A stretch of DNA of 41,815 nt from JBLNDG01 sp050261415 (GTDB lineage Bacteria > Bacillota > Clostridia > Lutisporales > Lutisporaceae), in the NCBI GenBank assembly GCA_050261415.1, contig JBLNDG010000034.1, positions 1 to 41,815 of the forward strand, read 5' to 3'. Made by a program: the position numbers and the translations under genes. How positions within the stretch are numbered: the stretch's first letter is position 1; each line of letters opens with the position of its first letter. Below are positions 16,041 to 24,465 of this stretch, piece after piece. The notes beneath the pieces were generated by a model, which was not told where the DNA came from, made no database searches, and saw nothing but the letters and a program-made list of their open reading frames with translations.

Positions 16041-16499
16041 ATGGATTATAGAGTCAAGTTGAAAGAACGTGAAGTACAGCCTGTACTGTCAATCAGGAAG
16101 ACCACATCAGTGGGGAAGCTTCCGCAGGAGATTGGGAATGCATACAACAGCATTATCAAATACCTGAATGAACTGGGAGAACAGCCGGTGGAAGCAGCTT
16201 TTACAGCTTATTACAACATGGATATGGAGCACCTGGATGTGGAAATGGGTTTTCCTGTTGCAAAGAAGCTGGAAGGTAAGGGGGATATCAAAACAAGCGA
16301 GCTTCCGGCAGGCAAGTATGCAGAATGTATGTATAAAGGACCTTATGCAGATATGGTGCCGGTATACGATGCCATGAACAAGTGGATAGAGGAGAAAGGC
16401 TTGGCAGCTTCAGGCATAGCGTATGAGTTTTATTACAACTCACCTGCGGATGTGCCTGAGAGCGAACTGTTGACTAAAGTTATGTTCCCGTTGAAATAA
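16041..16499 (+). CDS. GyrI-like small-molecule-binding domain protein
   Basis: A 152-aa stand-alone GyrI-like/AraC effector-binding domain. Conserved features are the opening VQPVLSIRKTTSVGKLP strand, the MEHLDVEMGFPV segment and GKYAECMYKGPYADMVPVYDAMNKWI, whose Tyr and acidic residues line the ligand cavity in this fold. Family members bind hydrophobic or cationic drugs, or inhibit gyrase (SbmC/GyrI). It has no DNA-binding domain. AGAGGAGG precedes the ATG. It lies 60 nt after the WYL regulator, and a second, shortened family member follows 13 nt later. Confidence 0.85.
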   Translation: MDYRVKLKEREVQPVLSIRKTTSVGKLPQEIGNAYNSIIKYLNELGEQPVEAAFTAYYNMDMEHLDVEMGFPVAKKLEGKGDIKTSELPAGKYAECMYKGPYADMVPVYDAMNKWIEEKGLAASGIAYEFYYNSPADVPESELLTKVMFPLK

Positions 16500-16512
16500 G
16501 GAGATCGCTAAA

Positions 16513-16710
16513 GTGAAATATGAATGGAAGAAGCAGGCGAAAGAGTTGTATTTGCCTAAGAATCGGACTGAAATTATAAAAGTGCCGTCCATGAAGTTTT
16601 TTATGCTTGACGGGAAGGGAAACCCGAATAGTGAAGATTTTGCAGAATCGGTAGGAGTACTGTATTCTGCTTCTCAAACAGCCAAAATAGGTATTGAAGG
16701 TTTTCGGTAA
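16513..16710 (+). pseudogene. Truncated GyrI-like domain protein (N-terminal third)
   Basis: The 65-aa product matches only the start of a GyrI-like family usually about 200 aa long (MKYEWKKQAKELYLPK, KFFMLDGKGNPNSEDFAESVGVLYS), then stops at TAA. The downstream 40 nt in other frames do not continue the family sequence as far as I can tell, so this is a truncation, not a simple frameshift. It keeps an AAGGAG-like RBS overlapping the preceding stop and may still be translated. Confidence 0.7.
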
Positions 16711-16752
16711 ATATAATACAATTATGATATATGTTTGATGGAGGTGTAAAGA

Positions 16753-16878
16753 GTGATTAGTACCGTCAGGTTAAGCGTGGCTGATTATCAGGCTTATGCT
16801 CACGCTATGACAGGAGATTTTGGATTACAAGGGGAAAGCATGTCCAAAATCGAATATTATGTTAACCTGAGGAAGTAG
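16753..16878 (+). CDS. Small ORF, 41 aa, unrecognised
   Basis: A GTG-start ORF with GGAGGTG about 7 nt upstream and a terminator about 30 nt after the stop. The product includes LSVADYQAYAHAMTGDF and ends EYYVNLRK. It could be the displaced C-terminal remnant of an effector-binding (GyrI-like) gene after a deletion, or a random ORF. The RBS and terminator are the only support. Confidence 0.35.
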   Translation: MISTVRLSVADYQAYAHAMTGDFGLQGESMSKIEYYVNLRK

Positions 16879-16908
16879 GAACTTTACACTTATAAAAATA
16901 TGATTATG

Positions 16909-16944
16909 AACCTCTAAGTAAGGATTCTGCTTAGGGGTTTTTTA
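16909..16944 (+). terminator. Intrinsic terminator after the WYL/GyrI cluster
   Basis: AACCTCTAAG (16909-16918) pairs with CTTAGGGGTT (16930-16939), followed by a T tract. Confidence 0.8.
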
Positions 16945-17013
16945 TACGCTTTTTTGGACATATGGTTGGGTGGGCAAGGCATAATGTTAAAGCAGAATAG
17001 AGGAGATATAAAA

Positions 17014-18204
17014 ATGAATCAGAGTATAAGATTGAAGAATAATGTCCACAAAAACTATATATTCACATTACTATCCAGTATGGATTTTACTAGGGGCATA
17101 TGGATGATCTATCTTGCAGGCAAGGGGATGAGCCTGACACAGCTCGGACTGCTGGAGACGGTATATCATATTACCTCCTTTACAATGGAGGTCCCCACCG
17201 GGGCTATTGCCGATATTTTCGGAAGAAAAGCCAGCAGAATACTCGGCCGTATTTCATCCTTGCTGAGTGTTGTATTGCTGTTTGTATCAGACAATTTCTT
17301 TTGCTATGCCATATCCTTTGTGTTCACGGCATTGTCCAACAATCTGGAGTCCGGTGCCGGGGATGCCTTGATTTATGATTCGCTGAAGGAAATCGGCGAG
17401 GAAGAAAAATACATGAAGATATCCGGAAATAAGGAGTTGTTTTTTCAGACCGCCGGTATTATTTCATTTTTAGCCGGGGGATATCTGGCAACCAAAAGCT
17501 ACACCATTGCCTTTGCATTAACTATTGTTATCGGGTCGATAGCCGTATTACAATCCTTCAGCTTCAAGGAGCCGTCCATAGGAAGGGTTACGGCAGGCAA
17601 AGCCAAGGAAAATGTATTTGTCAGGCAGTTGAAGGATAGTGCCGGGGTTGTCAGGAGTAATCCCAAAATAGAGTTTCTGATTTTATTTACTGAGATACTC
17701 ATGACATTTTGCACTTGCATATTCTTTTACCTGCAGAATTATCTCAAGGGGGATGGCTATAACGAGGCCGCAATAGGCGTAATATATGCAATCACATATC
17801 TGGTATCGGCATTGATTGCACCCCAGGTACACAGGATTGAGAAGGTAATAAGGGAGCAGGGCATTTTGCTAATAATACCAGTGGTCACTATAGCGTGCGT
17901 GTGGGGAACAGCTTTAAGCAGCTATCACTATGCGTTTTTCATTCTGCTTATGGTAACCGAAGAAATTGTTTATGTCGCAATGAGCGATTATATAAATAAA
18001 ATGATTCCCAGTGAAAACCGTGCAACTATCCTGTCTTTCGCCAGCATGGTCTTCAGCTTTTTCATGATAACACTGTTTCCGGTAGTCGGTATGATTGGAG
18101 ACAGGTACTCGTTGAAAATCGCTTTCGTGAGCCTGGCAGGACTGGGCAGCATGCTTGTTTTATTTAACAGCTTCATGCTGACTGCAAAAAATAAAAGAAT
18201 ATAA
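17014..18204 (+). CDS. MFS transporter, probable exporter
   Basis: A 396-aa major facilitator with about 12 hydrophobic segments. The first loop after TM2-TM3 holds a motif-A-like stretch (GAIADIFGRKASRILGR, about residues 62-78). The start ATG at 17014 follows AGAGGAG at 8 nt; an in-frame upstream reading (from 16954) adds 20 non-membrane residues over the terminator tail and is rejected. It is separated from the GyrI cluster by a terminator, but lies 69 nt beyond it on the same strand. Drug efflux is plausible from the neighbourhood (inference); substrate unknown. Confidence 0.85.
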   Translation: MNQSIRLKNNVHKNYIFTLLSSMDFTRGIWMIYLAGKGMSLTQLGLLETVYHITSFTMEVPTGAIADIFGRKASRILGRISSLLSVVLLFVSDNFFCYAISFVFTALSNNLESGAGDALIYDSLKEIGEEEKYMKISGNKELFFQTAGIISFLAGGYLATKSYTIAFALTIVIGSIAVLQSFSFKEPSIGRVTAGKAKENVFVRQLKDSAGVVRSNPKIEFLILFTEILMTFCTCIFFYLQNYLKGDGYNEAAIGVIYAITYLVSALIAPQVHRIEKVIREQGILLIIPVVTIACVWGTALSSYHYAFFILLMVTEEIVYVAMSDYINKMIPSENRATILSFASMVFSFFMITLFPVVGMIGDRYSLKIAFVSLAGLGSMLVLFNSFMLTAKNKRI

Positions 18205-18209
18205 TAACA

Positions 18210-18243
18210 AACCGGCAGAAACCTTTTGGTTAATCTGCCGGTT
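18210..18243 (+). terminator. Shared hairpin between convergent MFS and GNAT genes
   Basis: AACCGGCAGA (18210-18219) pairs with TCTGCCGGTT (18234-18243). The hairpin includes the stop and last codons of the GNAT gene. T runs are short on both strands, so its strength is uncertain. Confidence 0.55.
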
Positions 18244-18775
18244 CATTTACTATCGCCAATACCTGGTGGTCTTCCCATTTTCCGTTGATTTCAACGTTCT
18301 TTCTGGCAATGCCTTCTTTATGAAAGCCGTTCTTTTCCAGGACGCGTATGGAGCCTAAATTGTGAGGCATAACTCCCGCTTCGATACGATGCAGTTTCAG
18401 TTCCTTAAAACCAAAGTCTACAAGCAGACACACTGCTTCAGACATGTACCCCCTGCCATTATGCGGTTTATCCAGGGTATAGCCTATAATGCAGCTTTGA
18501 AGAGGACCGCGCAGTATTCCTGACAAAGAAATGCTTCCTATGAGTTTGTCATTCTTATTCAGGAAGATGCCGAAAGAGTATTTTTCGTCCTTTTCCTTTA
18601 GGCTTTGATCGCTTTTTATTTTTTCACGCTGGTAGTCCAGGCTATAATAATCATTATTGCGGGTACAGGAGTATTTTTCGAAAAATTTCTTGTTCCTTAG
18701 CTGCAGATCCAGCATCTCTTCTGCATCTGCGACCTCTAAAAATCTTAAATAAATATTGTCTCCGTCAAGTCTCAT
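18230..18775 (-). CDS. GNAT family N-acetyltransferase, RimJ/RimL-like
   Basis: A 181-aa acetyltransferase that transfers acetyl from acetyl-CoA to an amine. The acetyl-CoA-binding motif A is visible as IGYTLDKPHNGRGYMSEAVCLLVDFGF, followed by LHRIEAGVMPHNLGSIRVLEKNGF, both typical of the RimJ/L subgroup that modifies protein N-termini or small molecules. GGAGG precedes the ATG at 9 nt. It is the last gene of the ArsR-MFS-GNAT operon, 42 nt after the MFS gene, suggesting a joint detoxification or export role (inference). Confidence 0.88.
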   Translation of the reverse strand: MRLDGDNIYLRFLEVADAEEMLDLQLRNKKFFEKYSCTRNNDYYSLDYQREKIKSDQSLKEKDEKYSFGIFLNKNDKLIGSISLSGILRGPLQSCIIGYTLDKPHNGRGYMSEAVCLLVDFGFKELKLHRIEAGVMPHNLGSIRVLEKNGFHKEGIARKNVEINGKWEDHQVLAIVNEPAD

Positions 18776-18817
18776 ATTCCGGCCCCTCCCATCTATTACT
18801 AATTATATTGCCGGTCC

Positions 18818-20125
18818 TTAACATTGTAAATCCTGAACCCTGTTGTATTTTTTAGAAAACACGGCTAAAAGCATGACATGCGCTGCTATATAAAGCGTTG
18901 CTGCATAGTAGTACGCTCCTGCGTATCCATGAGCGGTATTAAAGAGGTAGTATTTAGTAAAGAATCCTGCAGCTATTTGCGCCAGCCCTCGCATCACAAA
19001 CACGAGGCTTGCATATAAAGCCCTATGTTCCTTCGAAACCAATTCCATTGTCAGTGAGTTTACTACAGGAACTGAGGCATTGGCAAGGCCGGCCCTGAAA
19101 AACAATGCAGCTCCTACAATGAGTTCAACATTATTTCCGTATTTGTATCCGTTTGCAAGTATAAGCATAAAGGGCACCGAGACAAAACATATCAATGCAA
19201 CAGTGTTGACCTTCCCTATCTTTCCCGTAATCCAAGTTGAGAAAGGCATGAATATTAGTATGGCCAGGTATTGCAGCATTCCGAGCATGGATACCGCAGC
19301 CCTGTTTATACCTATATCAGTGAGGTATATGGAGACATTGGGCACAAACAAGGAAGCGGCAAACCCGCCAAGTATTGTATATGCCAGAAACAGAAGGACA
19401 TATTTGTTCATGAGCGGGGCAAAACCGGAATTCCGGTTATTTTTAACCGCCGGCTCTAGTTTGTAATCCTCCGGTGATTCCTTAATGCCTATCATAGGAA
19501 TCAGCATCAAGGCAGAAACAGCGGCAAAGCCCAAGAGTACCGAACGGTATGAAGCAATATAAGAGGAGAACTGTGCAAGGCTTAGGCTTTCTATACTTGA
19601 AGTCAACAGCTTTGCTGCATTATATCCTATGCCAATCTGCTTTGAAAAAATCCAGACAATCATAGGTCCTCCGGTAAGTGTGCCCAGTATGATTCCTGCT
19701 ACGTTGGCATAGGAGGTCTTTGTAAAAAATGAAGTTCTTTCTGCGGCGGTCGTGTAAACTGCTATGAAGGGAGCCAGTATCACATCAAAGATTGTAGTTC
19801 CTGTTATCAGGAGGAATACTGCCGTGGTTATTATCCAGGTGTCTCCGGAATATGCTATCAGCAGCAGGGATGCGGCCGTTATAACAGGTACGGATAACAT
19901 TATCTTTTTATAACCCAGCTTAGGGACCAGGGCTACCAACGCGGATGCTGCAAAAGCGGCAGCACCCATATAGGAAGCCATCCCCTTTGCAGCGGCAGGA
20001 GATATAGCCATAAGGTATGTCACAAGTATGTCATATATCAAACCGACCATTATACCTGTAAGAGTGTATATGATTATAAACGCCATACAATTCTGATATT
20101 GTTGCTTCTTTAAGTTTTCATGCAT
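18818..20125 (-). CDS. MFS transporter in an ArsR-regulated operon
   Basis: A 435-aa, roughly 12-helix major facilitator. It starts MHENLKKQQYQNCMAFIIIY, with AGGAC about 5 nt before the ATG. Hydrophobic segments are regular along the whole length, so it appears intact. It follows the ArsR-type regulator by 26 nt and precedes the acetyltransferase by 42 nt, all on the same strand. The regulator-exporter-acetyltransferase order suggests an inducible resistance unit, but substrate is unknown. Confidence 0.87.
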   Translation of the reverse strand: MHENLKKQQYQNCMAFIIIYTLTGIMVGLIYDILVTYLMAISPAAAKGMASYMGAAAFAASALVALVPKLGYKKIMLSVPVITAASLLLIAYSGDTWIITTAVFLLITGTTIFDVILAPFIAVYTTAAERTSFFTKTSYANVAGIILGTLTGGPMIVWIFSKQIGIGYNAAKLLTSSIESLSLAQFSSYIASYRSVLLGFAAVSALMLIPMIGIKESPEDYKLEPAVKNNRNSGFAPLMNKYVLLFLAYTILGGFAASLFVPNVSIYLTDIGINRAAVSMLGMLQYLAILIFMPFSTWITGKIGKVNTVALICFVSVPFMLILANGYKYGNNVELIVGAALFFRAGLANASVPVVNSLTMELVSKEHRALYASLVFVMRGLAQIAAGFFTKYYLFNTAHGYAGAYYYAATLYIAAHVMLLAVFSKKYNRVQDLQC

Positions 20126-20151
20126 AGTAGTCCTCCGGTAATCAATGTATT

Positions 20152-21225
20152 CTACTTCTTTAATAGTATTTCTGCAGCGTTTTCCAATAGTTCGCTTACA
20201 GCCTCCCTGTTCAGGGAATAATAGGTCTTATTGTTATTCCTCTCAACATATACAAGGTTCAAATCCGACAGGGCATTCAAATGATAGGATACGGTAGGAG
20301 GGGTAAGCTCCAATTCAGCAGCAAGCTCATAAACATAATGAGGTTTCCTGCCCAATAGTTCAACTATCTCAAAGCGTTTTTTGTCTGACAGCAGCTTTAC
20401 GAATTTTTGAACCCTTGAAGTAATAAATACCTTTCTTGGGTAATGCTCCGTATATATGCCAAGGCTGACCCACAGTACCTGATTGTGCGGTTTCATAAGG
20501 AAAAGCCAAAGTCTTATTTGTGTGAAGTAGCTTACATGAATGACAAGCTCTTTGTGTTCGAACTCCGAGAACTTATTAAGAAATTCCCTGTAGAAATACT
20601 CCGGGTCAGCAAGGAACAGTTTTTCATATCTCAGTTTTGCCAGCTCTGATTCCTTTAAAAGGCGGCCTTCTATAGATTTATAGCACTTCTCATAAAACTG
20701 TGTCATGAGTAAATGCAGTCTTGACTTTATCTCAGAAGGATTATCCACACATTCTCCGAGCTTTTCCTTCTCTTCATCGGATTTGTCATCCATATCCGAA
20801 ATCAGTTGTTTAATGTTGCCGGTAATATGCTCGCAATCATTCCAGCAAGCCAGGCTCTCACTGAAGGAGCTTTCTCTCCATAACACCTGCCGCATTATAT
20901 ATGACAGCAGCTCTTTCTCACTGATTTCACCGATAAAGCCTATAAAATCGGGTACGGTTTTAATTTTATCATTTTCAAGTATGATTCTGCCCATAATATG
21001 CAGCATATCCTGCCACCCAAAGAAATACACCAATTCGCTCTGTAAATATTTTGAGAGCTTGCCCTTCATTTCGTCTATAAGCATCCTGAAATCTTCCGAG
21101 GGGCTAAAGTTATATTCCTGGTATTGTTTGTATAGAGGCCCTTCATTCGCAATGAAATTAAGGGCATATACAAACTCTACCGGGGGATGAACTGTAAAAG
21201 AAACTTTCTCATTGGGCAACTTCAT
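20152..21225 (-). CDS. ArsR-type winged-helix regulator with a long N-terminal domain
   Basis: A 357-aa protein whose HTH is at the C-terminus (about residues 264-357: VKLLSDKKRFEIVELLGRKP, YELAAELELTPPTVSYHLNAL, YVERNNNKTYYSL). The N-terminal ~260 residues are mostly helical, and I do not recognise a known ligand domain there. Standard ArsR repressors are about 100 aa, so this is the long 'HTH plus sensor' form seen in Firmicutes. No Cys metal motif (ELCVCDL) is present, so metal sensing is unlikely. GAGGTG lies 5 nt before the ATG. A perfect palindrome overlaps its promoter, pointing to autoregulation. Confidence 0.85.
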   Translation of the reverse strand: MKLPNEKVSFTVHPPVEFVYALNFIANEGPLYKQYQEYNFSPSEDFRMLIDEMKGKLSKYLQSELVYFFGWQDMLHIMGRIILENDKIKTVPDFIGFIGEISEKELLSYIMRQVLWRESSFSESLACWNDCEHITGNIKQLISDMDDKSDEEKEKLGECVDNPSEIKSRLHLLMTQFYEKCYKSIEGRLLKESELAKLRYEKLFLADPEYFYREFLNKFSEFEHKELVIHVSYFTQIRLWLFLMKPHNQVLWVSLGIYTEHYPRKVFITSRVQKFVKLLSDKKRFEIVELLGRKPHYVYELAAELELTPPTVSYHLNALSDLNLVYVERNNNKTYYSLNREAVSELLENAAEILLKK

Positions 21226-21261
21226 AATATCACCTCGTTATATACGCATGGAATATACCAC

Positions 21262-21285
21262 AGTATTAGATAAACATCTAATACT
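21262..21285 (-). promoter_or_regulatory. Palindromic operator of the ArsR-MFS-GNAT operon
   Basis: A perfect inverted repeat, AGTATTAGAT-4 nt-ATCTAATACT, starts directly after the -10 box and covers the predicted transcription start. ArsR-family sites are typically such 12-2-12-type AT-rich palindromes. Confidence 0.75.
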
Positions 21286-21314
21286 ATAATATATGCTATA
21301 TTGCCATAAGTCAA
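21286..21314 (-). promoter_or_regulatory. Promoter of the ArsR-MFS-GNAT operon
   Basis: Minus-strand TTGACT (21309-21314), 17-nt spacer, TATTAT (21286-21291). Confidence 0.7.
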
Positions 21315-21317
21315 TAG

Positions 21318-21356
21318 AAAAAACAAGCCAGGCACCGATTTTTTCAGTGTCTGGCA
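21318..21356 (-). terminator. Terminator of the gcv-lip operon, after lipA
   Basis: Minus-strand GCCAGACAC and GTGCCTGGC (21347-21355 with 21327-21335) form a stem followed by TTGTTTTTTC. It lies 11 nt after the lipA stop. Confidence 0.85.
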
Positions 21357-21366
21357 GGCAGACTTG

Positions 21367-22230
21367 CTATTTTTGCAGCATCTCAGCTGCGTTATAGGAG
21401 CTTCTGACAAGAGGAGCCGAAGCCACAAAGCTGAACCCGAGGCTTAAAGCTTCTTTCTTGTATTCTTTAAAGTCTTCAGGTGTAACATACTCCACTACCG
21501 GATAATGCTTTGTGCTTGGGGCCAGATACTGTCCGATTGTCAGGAAATCACACCCTACAGCACGCAGGTCTTTGAATACTTCCAGCATTTCCTCTTCCTT
21601 CTCTCCAAGTCCTACCATGATTCCTGATTTCGTCAAAATGCTGTTATCCATTTCCTTAACTCTTTTCAAGAGCTCCAGGGAGCGATCATATACGGCAGCT
21701 GGACGCACATCCGGGTATAATCTGGGTACGGTCTCTACGTTATGGTTTATAATTTCAGGTTTAGCCTTTACAACTGTTTCCAAAGCGACGGCATCCCCTT
21801 TAAAATCCGGTATAAGGACTTCAACTATAATATCTTTGTTAAGACCTTTGATAGCTTTTATTACTTCGGAAAAATGCCCAGCTCCCCCGTCCGGCAGATC
21901 ATCCCTTGTTACAGAGGTAATAACAACATGCTTCAGCCCAAGTTCAACAGTTGCTTTTGCTACATTTTGCGGTTCTTCCGGATCAACCGGCTGCGGCTTT
22001 CCGTGGGTAACATTGCAAAACCTGCAGTTTCGGGTGCATTGACTGCCCAGTATCATAAAGGTTGCAGTCTTTTTGCTGAAGCATTCCATTCTATTGGGGC
22101 AGTTAGCCTCTTCACATACTGTATTTAATGAGAACCTTTTAAGTATATCCTTCACATAATCCAAACTGCGGCCTTTGTTCAAATCTATTCTAAGCCAATA
22201 CGGCTTTCTTTTCAGTTCCGTGAAATTCAC
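21367..22230 (-). CDS. lipA: Lipoyl synthase
   Basis: A radical SAM enzyme that inserts two sulfurs into protein-bound octanoyl groups to make lipoyl. The 287-aa protein has the auxiliary-cluster Cys motif CEEANCPNRMEC (about residues 38-49), the radical SAM CTRNCRFC (about 64-71) and a C-terminal RSSY with the Ser that ligates the auxiliary cluster. Length is normal. The start is GTG 22228-22230; its SD (GGGGGG) lies unusually close, and no better in-frame start was found. It follows lipB by 11 nt and ends the glycine-riboswitch operon, where the H protein is the obvious client. Confidence 0.96.
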   Translation of the reverse strand: MNFTELKRKPYWLRIDLNKGRSLDYVKDILKRFSLNTVCEEANCPNRMECFSKKTATFMILGSQCTRNCRFCNVTHGKPQPVDPEEPQNVAKATVELGLKHVVITSVTRDDLPDGGAGHFSEVIKAIKGLNKDIIVEVLIPDFKGDAVALETVVKAKPEIINHNVETVPRLYPDVRPAAVYDRSLELLKRVKEMDNSILTKSGIMVGLGEKEEEMLEVFKDLRAVGCDFLTIGQYLAPSTKHYPVVEYVTPEDFKEYKKEALSLGFSFVASAPLVRSSYNAAEMLQK

Positions 22231-22241
22231 CCCCCAAGGTA

Positions 22242-22907
22242 CTATAATCCGGCAGGCAACTCTTGAAAACCTTCATAATCAAAGATCTTGCAAAAGTATT
22301 CCAGTACCAGCTTGTTTGCATAATCAAAATCAATTGTATTTACTGTTATATTCTTAAGTGAGGTAACGCCCTTGCCGGATATACCGCAGGGTACAATTAG
22401 CTTGAAATGGTCCAAATTCGTATTTACATTAAAAGCGAAGCCGTGCATTGTAACTCCTCGTTTCACTGCAAGGCCGATTGCCGTAATTTTGCTGTTTCCC
22501 ACCCATACACCGGTAAACTCCGGGTTCCTTCCGCTGTCGACGCTGTATTTATCTTTGAGCAGTTGTATAAAAGTTTCCTCGAGCTTTTCAACAAATTCCC
22601 TGATTCCGATCCCTTTGCCCCTCAGGTCGACAATAGGGTATCCGACTATCTGACCATAGCCATGATAGGTCACATCACCGCCGCGTTCTATGTGGTAAAC
22701 TCCTATACCGTTGTCCCGCAAGTATTTTTCAGGCACCACCACGTTGGACTCGGCGGCATGCCTTCCCAAAGTTATTACTGGCGGATGCTCCACAAGGATT
22801 AAAGTGTCTGCAATCTCGCCCTTTTGCCTTTTTTCCAGAATGTTGTACTGTATGTCCAATGCTTTTTTATAATCACATTTTCCCAGATTCAGTACATTCA
22901 GTTTCAT
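22242..22907 (-). CDS. lipB: Octanoyl-[ACP]:protein N-octanoyltransferase
   Basis: Moves octanoyl from acyl carrier protein to the lipoyl-domain lysine. The 221-aa protein has VEHPPVITLGRHA, the RGGDVTYHGYGQIVGYPI motif and PCGISGKGVTSL. The last holds the catalytic-Cys (PCGI) and part of the Cys/Lys dyad, with the Lys in GNSKITAIGLAVKRGVT. I chose ATG 22905-22907 (MKLNVL), preceded by AAGGAG at 9 nt. An in-frame ATG 20 codons upstream has no homologous extension. It lies between gcvPB and lipA. Confidence 0.94.
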   Translation of the reverse strand: MKLNVLNLGKCDYKKALDIQYNILEKRQKGEIADTLILVEHPPVITLGRHAAESNVVVPEKYLRDNGIGVYHIERGGDVTYHGYGQIVGYPIVDLRGKGIGIREFVEKLEETFIQLLKDKYSVDSGRNPEFTGVWVGNSKITAIGLAVKRGVTMHGFAFNVNTNLDHFKLIVPCGISGKGVTSLKNITVNTIDFDYANKLVLEYFCKIFDYEGFQELPAGL

Positions 22908-22955
22908 TTCCTCCAGCTCCTTTACAGCTTTGCCTTTGCAGCACCTGAATCCGGC

Positions 22956-22987
22956 AATACCCTCCACTTATGAAAGCAGAGGGTATT
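22956..22987 (-). other. Stem-loop between gcvPB and lipB
   Basis: AATACCCTC (22956-22964) pairs with GAGGGTATT (22979-22987) just after the gcvPB stop, with no T tract. It is more likely an mRNA stabiliser or processing site in the gcv-lip transcript than a terminator. Confidence 0.45.
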
Positions 22988-23001
22988 AACCGTTTCAACT
23001 T

Positions 23002-24465
23002 CTATTGCTTATTTCCATCCCATTTTAAGATCAGGTTTCTTGCTGCTTTTACTTCATCTATTCTTCTTACTATGGTGTCATGAGGTGCTGTTTTCAGCAT
23101 CTCGGGATCCTCTTTTGCTTCTCCGGCAATCTTAATCATTGTATCGATGAAGCTGTCAAGGGTCTCTATACTTTCTGTTTCCGTCGGCTCTATCATAATT
23201 GCATCACTTACAATGAGCGGGAAGTAAATTGTCGGCGGATGATATCCATAGTCGAGAAGCCGCTTTGCCACATCAAGGGTTGAAATATGCTGTTCATTTT
23301 CCTTGAGTCCAGCCAGAACAAATTCATGCTTGCATACCTGTTCCATCGGCAGGTTGTAGTACTTCTTCAGCTTGCTCATCATGTAGTTTGCGTTAAGTAC
23401 GGCTTTCTGGCTTACTTCTTTAAGCCCATCCGCACCCATGGAGAGAATGTAGGCATAAGCTTTTACACAAACTCCGAAGTTGCCGTAGAAGCTCTTGACC
23501 TTGCCTATTGAGTAAGGCCTGTCATAGTCAAGTACGTATGTGTCGCCCTTTTTCTCAACAACTGGAAGGGGAAGGAACTTAACAAGCTCGCTTTTTACTC
23601 CTACCGGTCCGCTTCCCGGTCCGCCTCCGCCATGGGGAGTAGAGAAGGTTTTGTGCAAGTTGAGGTGTATTACGTCAAAACCCATATCTCCTGGTCTTGC
23701 AATACCCATAATGGCATTGGCATTGGCTCCGTCATAATACAGCAGACCTCCGGCCTGGTGCACCAAATCAGCTATCTGCTTTATATTTTTCTCGAAAAGC
23801 CCCAGAGTACTTGGGTTTGTCAGCATTAAGCCTGCAATCTCATCATTCAGTACAGACTTGAGGGCTTCAAGGTCGACCGCACCATTTTTATCGGATTGTA
23901 TTTCCACAATTTCAAAGCCTGCAACTGCTGCACTGGCAGGGTTAGTTCCATGAGCTGAATCAGGAACTATAATTTTTTTCCTTTTGAAGTCATTTCTGCT
24001 CTCATGGTAGGCCTTGATAATCATAAGACCGGTCAGTTCGCCATGAGCTCCGGCAGCCGGCTGAAGGGTAACCCTTTCCATCCCGGCAATCTCTGCAAGT
24101 GACTTATCGAGTTCATACATCAGCTCAAGAGCGCCTTGCACTGTTTCCTCAGGCTGAAACGGGTGAATATGGGTAAAGCCGTCAAGTGCAGCTGCATCCT
24201 CGTTTATTTTGGGGTTATATTTCATTGTACAGGATCCTAATGGATAGAAACCTGTGTCCACACCGTAATTCTTGTCCGAGAGGTTTGTATAATGTCTTAC
24301 AACATCGACTTCACTAACTTCCGGAAGTTCAGCTTCATCCTTCCTTAAAAGTGCGCCGGGGATTATGCTGTCCAGTTTTGTTTCCTCTACATCGCAAGGG
24401 GGGAGGCTGTATGCTTTCCTTCCTTCCTTTGAGAGTTCAAAAATCAACTTATTATAGTCCTTCAT
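23002..24465 (-). CDS. gcvPB: Glycine dehydrogenase (decarboxylating) subunit 2
   Basis: The PLP-bearing half of the two-subunit P protein of the glycine cleavage system; it decarboxylates glycine and passes aminomethyl to lipoyl-H protein. The 487-aa protein has the PLP-lysine segment HLNLHKTFSTPHGGGGPGSG and the conserved Gly-rich loop after it. The N-terminus KDYNKLIFELSKEGRKAY and GFYPLGSCTMKYNP are typical of the B subunit. Its ATG overlaps the gcvPA stop (ATGA), with GGAGGTGG upstream inside gcvPA. Confidence 0.96.
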   Translation of the reverse strand: MKDYNKLIFELSKEGRKAYSLPPCDVEETKLDSIIPGALLRKDEAELPEVSEVDVVRHYTNLSDKNYGVDTGFYPLGSCTMKYNPKINEDAAALDGFTHIHPFQPEETVQGALELMYELDKSLAEIAGMERVTLQPAAGAHGELTGLMIIKAYHESRNDFKRKKIIVPDSAHGTNPASAAVAGFEIVEIQSDKNGAVDLEALKSVLNDEIAGLMLTNPSTLGLFEKNIKQIADLVHQAGGLLYYDGANANAIMGIARPGDMGFDVIHLNLHKTFSTPHGGGGPGSGPVGVKSELVKFLPLPVVEKKGDTYVLDYDRPYSIGKVKSFYGNFGVCVKAYAYILSMGADGLKEVSQKAVLNANYMMSKLKKYYNLPMEQVCKHEFVLAGLKENEQHISTLDVAKRLLDYGYHPPTIYFPLIVSDAIMIEPTETESIETLDSFIDTMIKIAGEAKEDPEMLKTAPHDTIVRRIDEVKAARNLILKWDGNKQ

